From contig CAZDKY010000069.1 of the NCBI GenBank assembly GCA_964506505.1, forward strand, positions 1 to 26,632: a stretch of DNA of 26,632 nucleotides. The letters are read 5' to 3'. The position numbers and the translations under genes are program-made. A model generated the notes under the pieces. That model had not been told where the DNA came from. It did no database searches and saw only the letters and a program-made list of their open reading frames with translations. Shown here one piece after another: positions 16,113-23,272 of the stretch. How positions within the stretch are numbered: position 1 is the stretch's first letter; each line of letters begins with the position of its first letter. This stretch comes from M55B129 sp964506505 (GTDB lineage: Bacteria > Bacillota > Dethiobacteria > DTU022).

Positions 16113-17477
16113 ATGAAACAGCTTTCCCTGTCCGGCGTTTTGAATCCGGAAGCCACGAGCCTTGTTTCTTTTTATGGAGCTGGCGGTAAAACAAGTTTGA
16201 TTAACAGGCTGGCGGAAGAAATGACTGCCTCAGGACAAAAAGTACTAATAACAACAACAACCAAAATATTTGCACCTTCCGGTATCCCACTGATTCTTGA
16301 GAATAATGAGAAACAGATTACCGGCAAGCTGGAAGAACACTATCAACAGTCCTGTATTGCCGTGCTGGCTGCCGAATCTTTACCTTCGGGTAAACTAAAG
16401 GGTATAAACCCTGCAATTATTGAGAAAATCCAAAGAAAAATGAACATAATAATCCTCGTTGAAGCGGACGGGGCCGGAAAACTGCCGCTTAAAGGCCATG
16501 ATATGGACGAACCGGTCATTCCGGAAAGATCTGATCTCATTGTTCCGGTTGTCGGGGCGGATGCCCTGGGGAAAAGTCTTGATTTTCACACAGTTCACCG
16601 GGCTGATAAACTGGCGGCAGCGATCGGGGTTGCTGAGGGGACGTTAATTACCGAAGACATACTGGCCCGTATTTTTAATTATTTAACGGCGACAGGCCGA
16701 AGACAGGCCTGTCGGGCAAAATTGGTTCCCGTGATCAACAAAGGGGACCTGCTGATTGCTCCGGGGAAAACAGCCTGGCGGATTGCCGGTAATATGGATC
16801 CCGGAGAAAGAAGCGAAAACATGCTGGTTACAGCCGCCCTTAAAAAAGATCCGGTAAATATTGTCCTGAACTTCAGCAATGGTCGACCCAAGATTAAAGT
16901 AACCTGCGTTATCCTTGCTGCAGGCGCTTCTTTACGGATGGGTCGGGACAAGCTGATTTTGCCCTTTGGTGACAATACGATCCTGGAACATACTATTGAA
17001 CAAATTGATCTTTCAGGAATTGATGATGTCATTATCGTTGGCAGGCCAGATCAAATGCTGGTGGAGCTACTTAAGTCAACCCGGCGCCGTTTTGTCATCA
17101 ATGAGGATTACCGCTCGGGAATTGCCAGTTCATTAAAAGCAGGGATTGAAGCAGTTGACAGCAATACCCAGGGGATACTTTTTGCCCTTGCCGATCAACC
17201 GTTGATTCCACCATCCGTATACCGGCAGATAATTGCAAGTTATAAAGAAAAATTTAAAGCAGTGACATGCCCCATTTATGCAGGGCAACGTGGGAACCCG
17301 GTTCTTTTTGATCGTTGCACCTGGCCGTCCTTAATGAATCTGCAGGGAGATGTAGGAGGCCGGGAGATTATAAATACACTGCCACCGGATGAAATAAATT
17401 GCCAAATAGTTGATACTGAATCTGTTTTGCAGGATATCGATACCCCAGAGGATTATCGGAAATTGAGAGAGGATTGA
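16113..17477 (+). CDS. YqeC-MocA fusion: selenium/molybdenum cofactor maturation protein
   Basis: This 454-aa protein joins two domains usually encoded separately. Residues 1 to about 245 match YqeC, the selenium-dependent hydroxylase accessory protein, with a P-loop-like 'FYGAGGKTSLINRL' (Gly22-Ser28) and 'ILVEADGAGKLPLKGH'. Residues from about 262 onward match MocA-type molybdopterin cytidylyltransferase: 'CVILAAGASLRMGRDKL' (nucleotide loop, from Cys265), 'ADQPLIPP' (Asp361) and 'GNPVLFDR'. It would make the cytosine-dinucleotide form of the Mo cofactor and prepare it for selenium loading. The ATG at 16113, seven bases after GGGAGG, is preferred over an in-frame ATG at 16098 that overlaps the ribosome binding site. 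Fusion links the two maturation steps for the nearby hydroxylase. Confidence 0.87.
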   Translation: MKQLSLSGVLNPEATSLVSFYGAGGKTSLINRLAEEMTASGQKVLITTTTKIFAPSGIPLILENNEKQITGKLEEHYQQSCIAVLAAESLPSGKLKGINPAIIEKIQRKMNIIILVEADGAGKLPLKGHDMDEPVIPERSDLIVPVVGADALGKSLDFHTVHRADKLAAAIGVAEGTLITEDILARIFNYLTATGRRQACRAKLVPVINKGDLLIAPGKTAWRIAGNMDPGERSENMLVTAALKKDPVNIVLNFSNGRPKIKVTCVILAAGASLRMGRDKLILPFGDNTILEHTIEQIDLSGIDDVIIVGRPDQMLVELLKSTRRRFVINEDYRSGIASSLKAGIEAVDSNTQGILFALADQPLIPPSVYRQIIASYKEKFKAVTCPIYAGQRGNPVLFDRCTWPSLMNLQGDVGGREIINTLPPDEINCQIVDTESVLQDIDTPEDYRKLRED

Positions 17478-17652
17478 ACTGTTCAAAGGAAGAATATAAC
17501 AGCAACTCTATTAATGCTGAAAACTAGAGATTTATGAAAAAGAAACAGAAACAAATAATACGTAGTAAAAAGACTGGATGGTGTAAGAAAGTTGCTGTTA
17601 ATTGCAGTCAGCCTTTCAGGTTTTTATTTATAACGCTCAGGTAGGAGGCTAA

Positions 17653-20600
17653 ATGATGAGTAACGATAAACAGAGAAGTGACAAGAAGAAACAACGGGTC
17701 CTGGCTGAAATGGAATTTGAGCCGGTCCCCCTGCAGAGGGGTTATACCGGTCACTACCTGAAAATAAATCTAAGCCGGAATATAATATCGACAGGTGAAG
17801 TAACTAATCAGATGAAAAAGCTGTGGACGGGGGGCAAAGGTTTTGACCTTTGGCTGACTTTACAGGAAATAGATAAGCACACGCATTGGGACAGTGAAAA
17901 TAACCCCATCTGTTTCTCAGCCGGACCGCTGGGAGGAACGACCAGTTTCCCCGGATCGGGCAAAACGATTGTGACAACCATTTCACCGATGACCAACCTG
18001 ATTATTGACAGCAACGTAGGCGGACATTTCGGTCCGTTATTAAAATTCTCCGGTTTTGATGCTCTCGTAGTTGTTGGAAAGGCTGCGGAAGAGGTAATCA
18101 TTGTTATTGATGCCGTTGGGAAAAGAGTAGCCGTGGAGGCGTTACCCGGCGAAAGCGTTGACTCACACCTGGCTGTGGAAGAATTAACTGCTCTGTATGC
18201 TGATAATGAGCTTGATAAAAAAAATATTTCAGTGGTGGCAAGCGGTAAAGGGGCAGAACACTCCCGGATGGGCATCCTTAATTTTTCTTTCTGGGACTGG
18301 CGCCGCAATACAGCCAGAATAAAGCAGGCCGGCCGGGGCGGAGTAGGAACGGTCTTTCGCCATAAAAAAATAAAAGCCCTAGTAGTAAAAAACAGGAATA
18401 TAACTCCGGCCTGGAATATTGAAGAAAGCAAATTGGTTCCTCTTGTAAACCCGGAAAGAATATACATCCAGGACGATCCTGCAGAAATTGAGGCGATTCG
18501 GGAAATTATTGACCGCTGGGATGGTGATCCGGAATACCTTATCGAAATGATGCAGGATATCCAGGATCATTTCAGGCATATTTCGAAAACGGCAATTGAT
18601 CTGCTGAACAGGAATACCGGAACCCCGAGAGCAGAGATTTACCACATTGCCACTTTTTATAACTCTTTCAGCCTTGAACCGCAGGGGGAAACCATGATTC
18701 AGGTATGCCTCGGTACCGCTTGTCATGTTAAGGGAGCAGCCAATATTCTCAGTGCTTTTGAGCGGGCACTTGGGATCAAGGCTGGGGAAACGACCGCCGA
18801 TAAAAAATTCAGTTTGGCCGGAGTACGCTGTCTGGGTGCCTGCAGCATGGCGCCTGTGGTTAAAATTGGCGATATGGTGATCGGAAACGTCGAGGCCCGG
18901 AATGTGGAAAAGCTTATACGAGAGTTTTTGCCGGAAAGCAGCGAGCAAGATGAAAGAGAGACAGAAAATAGCAATCGCCAACTGGATAAAATTACATCAT
19001 CAGAAGAGCTGGCAAAAATAAAAGAAACTCAGCAGAAGATTTGGGCTAAATACAGGGGCATGCTGCTGGTCTGCACCGGAACGGGATGTGCATCCGCAAG
19101 AGGTCTGGCGGTAAGAGACAGACTGATTGAAGAGTTGAAAGCAAGGAATATGGATCGACAGTACCTGGTTGTCAGCACAGGATGCAACGGATTTTGTGCT
19201 GCAGGACCGATTATTGTTGTTCAACCGCAGCGCGTTTTCTATCAGAAAGTCGAGCCGGAAGACATCCCGGTTATTGTTGAAGAGCATCTTCAAAAAGGAA
19301 AAGTTGTGGAAAACCTGCTTTATAAAGATCCCGTTAACAATCAAACGAGAACACGCATGGAAGATATTGAATTTTTCAGCGAACAGCAGTTAATTGTTTT
19401 GCGAAACAAGGGACTTATTGATCCCGAAAATATAGACTACTACATTGCCAGGGATGGCTATAAATCCTTTATTAAAGCTATGGGCATGGAACCGCACGAA
19501 ATAATTGCTGAAATCACCGCTTCGGGAATTCGCGGACGTGGTGGAGGAGGTTTCCCTACAGGGTTTAAGTGGGCAGATTGCAGAAAAGCGATGGAAGAGC
19601 ACGATGAAGTATCTTATGTAGTTTGCAATGCTGATGAAGGGGATCCCGGAGCATTTGTTGATCGCTCCATCATTGAAACAGATCCTCATTCGGTTATTGA
19701 GGGTATGTTAATTGCAGCCCTTGCCGTGGAAGCCAGGGAAGGATTTATCTATATAAGAAAGGAATACCCTCTGGCTTTGAAACGGCTGAAAATGGCTATT
19801 CAACAGGCCCAAGAAAGAGGACTGCTGGGTAACTCAATTTTAAACAGTAATTTTTCTTTTGATATTCAAATTCACCGCGGGGCGGGCGCTTTTGTCTGCG
19901 GTGAATCAACGGCCTTAATGGCTTCAATGTCTGGAAGGGTAGGCGAACCACGTTCAAAATATATCCACAGTACAGAGTCGGGGTTCAGAGGCAAGCCGAC
20001 GGCTCTCAATAACGTGGAAACATTTGCCAGTATACCGGCCATCATTTCCAAGGGAGCGACATGGTATTCTTCAATTGGCAGTGGAGATGTTAGTAAGAGT
20101 CCCTGGAACGGTTCGAGCGGAACGAAGGTCTTTTCACTGGTTGGTGATATTAACAACACCGGGCTGGTGGAAGTGCCGATGGGTATTACCTTAAGGGATA
20201 TTGTCTATAAAATAGGCGGTGGGATACCGAACGGAAGGAAATTCAAAGCTATTCAGACCGGGGGACCGTCGGGAGGCTGTCTTCCGGAGGAAATGCTTGA
20301 TCTGAAAGTAGATTTTGATTCGCTATCGGATGCAGGATCGATGATGGGCTCAGGCGGCATGATCGTAATGGATGATCACACCTGCATGGTCGATGTAGCA
20401 AGGTATTTTATCAATTTTCTTATCGACGAATCCTGTGGTAAATGTACTCCCTGTCGAGAGGGGCTCCGTGCTCTTGATGAAACGCTGACCCGCATAACCA
20501 GGGGTGAGGGCAGGGAGGGAGATATTGAATTTTTGGAAGAGGTGGCCGAAACGGTTGCCGAAACAAGCCTTTGCCAGCTGGGCAAAACTGCTCCTAATCC

Positions 20601-20862
20601 GGTTTTAAGTACCATTCGTTATTTCCGTGACGAATACGAAAAACATATCAGAGAGAAAAAGTGTCCGGCCGGAGTATGCCGGGATTTGATTGTTTATCAT
20701 ATTACCGAAAACTGCAACGGTTGTACACTCTGTGCTAAAAATTGCCCAACCAAAGCTATCAGCGGAGAGACAAAAGGGATACATAGGATAGACCAAAATA
20801 AGTGCATCAAATGCGGTATCTGCCTGGAGAGCTGCAAATTTGATGCAGTGGAGGTGATCTAA
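17653..20862 (+). CDS. AOR domain 1 fused to NuoE-NuoF-ferredoxin (alpha subunit of a split AOR-Nuo complex)
   Basis: This 1069-aa protein has four parts. Residues about 30-250 are the N-terminal domain of tungsten aldehyde:ferredoxin oxidoreductase ('GYTGHYLKINLS', 'SNVGGHFGPLLKFSGFDALV', 'AGRGGVGTVFRHKKIKALVV'), one side of the bis-pterin site. Residues about 272-425 are NuoE-like, with Cys pairs 'CLGTAC' and 'CLGAC' for [2Fe-2S]. Residues about 465-1000 are NuoF-like: a thioredoxin-like [2Fe-2S] segment, 'GIRGRGGGGFPTGFKW' (NADH/FMN), 'GAGAFVCGESTALM', and the 4Fe-4S 'CGKCTPCREG' at 928. Residues 1021-1061 form a 2x[4Fe-4S] ferredoxin. AOR domains 2/3 are absent here but begin in the next gene, two bases downstream. 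ATG 17656 is an alternative start with better spacing to TAGGAGG. Expected role: NAD(H) and ferredoxin side of an aldehyde oxidoreductase. Confidence 0.9.
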   Translation: MMSNDKQRSDKKKQRVLAEMEFEPVPLQRGYTGHYLKINLSRNIISTGEVTNQMKKLWTGGKGFDLWLTLQEIDKHTHWDSENNPICFSAGPLGGTTSFPGSGKTIVTTISPMTNLIIDSNVGGHFGPLLKFSGFDALVVVGKAAEEVIIVIDAVGKRVAVEALPGESVDSHLAVEELTALYADNELDKKNISVVASGKGAEHSRMGILNFSFWDWRRNTARIKQAGRGGVGTVFRHKKIKALVVKNRNITPAWNIEESKLVPLVNPERIYIQDDPAEIEAIREIIDRWDGDPEYLIEMMQDIQDHFRHISKTAIDLLNRNTGTPRAEIYHIATFYNSFSLEPQGETMIQVCLGTACHVKGAANILSAFERALGIKAGETTADKKFSLAGVRCLGACSMAPVVKIGDMVIGNVEARNVEKLIREFLPESSEQDERETENSNRQLDKITSSEELAKIKETQQKIWAKYRGMLLVCTGTGCASARGLAVRDRLIEELKARNMDRQYLVVSTGCNGFCAAGPIIVVQPQRVFYQKVEPEDIPVIVEEHLQKGKVVENLLYKDPVNNQTRTRMEDIEFFSEQQLIVLRNKGLIDPENIDYYIARDGYKSFIKAMGMEPHEIIAEITASGIRGRGGGGFPTGFKWADCRKAMEEHDEVSYVVCNADEGDPGAFVDRSIIETDPHSVIEGMLIAALAVEAREGFIYIRKEYPLALKRLKMAIQQAQERGLLGNSILNSNFSFDIQIHRGAGAFVCGESTALMASMSGRVGEPRSKYIHSTESGFRGKPTALNNVETFASIPAIISKGATWYSSIGSGDVSKSPWNGSSGTKVFSLVGDINNTGLVEVPMGITLRDIVYKIGGGIPNGRKFKAIQTGGPSGGCLPEEMLDLKVDFDSLSDAGSMMGSGGMIVMDDHTCMVDVARYFINFLIDESCGKCTPCREGLRALDETLTRITRGEGREGDIEFLEEVAETVAETSLCQLGKTAPNPVLSTIRYFRDEYEKHIREKKCPAGVCRDLIVYHITENCNGCTLCAKNCPTKAISGETKGIHRIDQNKCIKCGICLESCKFDAVEVI

Positions 20863-20864
20863 CA

Positions 20865-22886
20865 ATGACATCTGCCGGTAAAACATCCCGCAAAATTACC
20901 CTGACCATCAATGGCAAATCTATTACCGTTACGGAGGGGACCTATCTGCTTCAGGCGATCCTGAAAGCCGGTTTTACCGTGCCTACGCTCTGTCAACATA
21001 AGGATCTTACCCCGGAAGGCACCTGTCGTCTTTGCATCTGTGAAGTGGAAAGTGGAGGCAAAAAAGAAATTGTTACATCCTGTAATTATCCGGTCTGTGA
21101 AACAATTGTTGTGGCAACGGATTCGGATAAGCTTAAGAAGCACCGCCGTATTCTGGCGGAAATGTACCTGGGTCGCTGGCCAAATGTGGAAGCAGTACAA
21201 CAGGTGGCCAAAATTTGCGGAATAACAGACGGGAGCCGTTTCCGAAGCGAACTTACTGATGAAAACCCGAAAGCCTGCATCCTCTGCGGCCACTGTGTCA
21301 GGGCCTGTGATGAATTTGTCCTCCAGAAAATAATTGGTTATGCCGGTCGTGGTATCAAGCGTCATGTAACTATGCCCTTCAACGAGGTCGATCCTCACTG
21401 TATTGGCTGTACTTCCTGTGCTCATGTTTGCCCAACAGGGGCGATCCAAATTGTTGACGATTTGAACAATCCGGTTAATCCTGATCTGATCAGGCGCCAC
21501 GGGATGAAAGTAAATGCTGAAATGGCCAGGCTGGATGAAGATCAAAACCGCATGAGGGAAGTAGGCACAGCCAATATCGTAGAAGTAATGGATGCTTATG
21601 ACCTGTTACCGGTACATAACTTTAAATATGGTCGCCATCCTGACACATCAAAAATATCATCTAATGTTATGAAAGAGCGCTACTTTACCCAGGGGGCTTC
21701 CGATGCCTGCTGGCTTGGTTGCTCAATGGCTTGCTGCAAGGCCGTGGATGGATTTATATTGAAAACAGGCCCCTATAAAGGCGAGAAGGTAATTGTCGAT
21801 GGTCCGGAATACGAAACAGCGGCCGGTGGAGCGAATATGGGTTGTTTTGATCTTGATTTTATCGTTGAATATAACTTTTATTGTGATACCTATGGTATTG
21901 ACACTATTTCTTTTGCCACAACGATGGCCTTCGTGATGGAAGCTTTTGAAGCCGGTATTATCAATACAGAACATACCGGTGGTAAGAAGCTGGTTTTCGG
22001 GGCTTCCGAGGAAGTGCTTGCCTGCCTCCACGAAGTGGCGGCCGGGGAAGGATTCGGTGTGGAAATAGGGCAGGGTGTGCGCCGGTTGAAAGAAAAATGG
22101 ATCAAAGAATACGGAGCAGATCCAGGATTTTTACAGGATATTGGCATGGAGGTAAAGGGCCTGGAGTTTTCCGAATATGTAACCAAGGAGACCCTGGCCC
22201 AGCAAGCCGGTTATGCCATGGCTATCAAGGGGCCTCAGCATGATGAATCATGGCTCATATTTATCGATCTGGTTAACAACCAGATCCCGAGTTTTGAAGA
22301 CAAGGCGGAAGCGCTCTATTATTTTCCGTTGTTCAGAACCTGGTTTGGCTTGCTGGGACTGTGTAAAATTGTCTGGAACGACATTGCTCCTGACGATAAC
22401 AGCAAGTATCCGCCGCAGGAGGCGGCCAAGATACCGGAACATGTGGAAAATTACTGGAAATATTTTGAAGGCATGACCGGAGAAAAACTGGATGAAGGAA
22501 AGATGCTCAGGCAATCAGAGAGAGTTTTTAATTTGCAGCGGGTGATGAGCTATTATCTTGGCTATGGAAGAAGAAAAGATGATATTCCACCGCTGCGGGC
22601 TATCGGGCCGGTTACCGAAGAAGAATATCTTTCCCGCCAGGAACGGTATGACAAACAGATGAAGGATCAAATCGGGGTTGATCCGGAAGGGAAGAGCATC
22701 AAAGAAAAACTGGCCATCCTGCGAGAGTTTCGCTATCGTGAATACAACCGGGTTCTTGATGCTGCATACAGGAGGCGAGGCTGGAGCAAAGAGGGCATTC
22801 CTACCAGTGATAAGTTGAAAGAACTGGGTATTGACCTGCCGGAAGTGCTGGCCATGCTTGAGGGAACAGGGAGCCGAAAGCTCTAA
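20865..22886 (+). CDS. NuoG-like FeS domains fused to AOR domains 2/3 (beta subunit of the split AOR-Nuo complex)
   Basis: This 673-aa protein starts with a plant-type [2Fe-2S] domain (Cys43, Cys54, Cys57 and a later Cys). A short helical stretch without the usual NuoG His-Cys3 cluster follows, then two [4Fe-4S] motifs (from Cys138 'CILCGHC' and Cys179 'CIGCTSC'). From about residue 205 it is AOR domains 2 and 3: 'EVGTANIVEVMDAYDLLPVHNF', cluster ligands Cys282, Cys286, Cys290 and Cys500, Glu315 in 'GPEYET', 'GIDTISF' (Asp346), and His459. These correspond to the active-site Glu, pterin-binding Asp and His of Pyrococcus AOR. The gene begins two bases after the alpha subunit, with GGAGGTGATC inside that gene's end, so expression is tightly coupled. 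Unusual points: CxxxC spacing in the first cluster pair, and Gly-Leu-Leu-Gly-Leu-Cys where AOR usually has Asp-x-x-Gly-x-Cys. Confidence 0.9.
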   Translation: MTSAGKTSRKITLTINGKSITVTEGTYLLQAILKAGFTVPTLCQHKDLTPEGTCRLCICEVESGGKKEIVTSCNYPVCETIVVATDSDKLKKHRRILAEMYLGRWPNVEAVQQVAKICGITDGSRFRSELTDENPKACILCGHCVRACDEFVLQKIIGYAGRGIKRHVTMPFNEVDPHCIGCTSCAHVCPTGAIQIVDDLNNPVNPDLIRRHGMKVNAEMARLDEDQNRMREVGTANIVEVMDAYDLLPVHNFKYGRHPDTSKISSNVMKERYFTQGASDACWLGCSMACCKAVDGFILKTGPYKGEKVIVDGPEYETAAGGANMGCFDLDFIVEYNFYCDTYGIDTISFATTMAFVMEAFEAGIINTEHTGGKKLVFGASEEVLACLHEVAAGEGFGVEIGQGVRRLKEKWIKEYGADPGFLQDIGMEVKGLEFSEYVTKETLAQQAGYAMAIKGPQHDESWLIFIDLVNNQIPSFEDKAEALYYFPLFRTWFGLLGLCKIVWNDIAPDDNSKYPPQEAAKIPEHVENYWKYFEGMTGEKLDEGKMLRQSERVFNLQRVMSYYLGYGRRKDDIPPLRAIGPVTEEEYLSRQERYDKQMKDQIGVDPEGKSIKEKLAILREFRYREYNRVLDAAYRRRGWSKEGIPTSDKLKELGIDLPEVLAMLEGTGSRKL

Positions 22887-23156
22887 CACGATCATGGCAA
22901 AAACATCAATAAAAAATTCATCGATGCACTTAAAGAAACAGGTTCTTCCTTGATTGGGTTAAGTATTTTATTAACAAGTTGCCAGGAAAGTATGAAAGAT
23001 ACAATTACCGCCGTCAGGGCAGACGGGCTTGATGCTACAATTATGATCGGTGAAAATTATATAAATGAAAAGATAAAAGAATATGTGGACGCAGATTATT
23101 TTGCCACCAAAGCCAGTGACGGAGTGTATCTTGTTAAAAAGGTATTCAATGAATAA
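22887..23156 (+). pseudogene. Remnant of a B12-binding (methyltransferase corrinoid) domain
   Basis: Directly after the stop of the AOR-containing gene, and in the same frame, the open frame continues for 89 codons. It reads like the C-terminal two thirds of a B12-binding corrinoid protein: 'DHGKNINKKFIDALKETG', 'LIGLSILLTSCQESMKDTI', then 'EYVDADYFATKASDGVYLVKK', the order seen in MtbC/MtaC-type proteins. The usual DxHxxG base-on motif and the N-terminal helical domain are missing. The only in-frame starts are TTG 22950 and ATG 22992, neither with a Shine-Dalgarno. I read it as a truncated fragment left by deletion. A small functional protein is possible but less likely. Confidence 0.6.
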
Positions 23157-23272
23157 TTGTTTAGCAGTTAAAATAACACTGATGAACAGTTTGGTAAAGT
23201 TTGAACGAATCGTGAAGCACCACTGGATTATTATTTGCAGAAAATTGCTGATCAGTTTGGATGGAGGAGACA

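Noticed and set aside
17653..22886. The two AOR halves as a simple frameshifted or broken gene
   Set aside because: Each protein is long and carries intact Nuo-type domains, there is a perfect ribosome site at the junction, and the AOR halves are separated by about 950 residues of complete domains.
22950..23156. Independent 68-aa gene starting at TTG 22950
   Set aside because: No ribosome binding site. The same frame is open and similar to a B12-binding domain well upstream of this codon, so it is better read as part of a truncated remnant.
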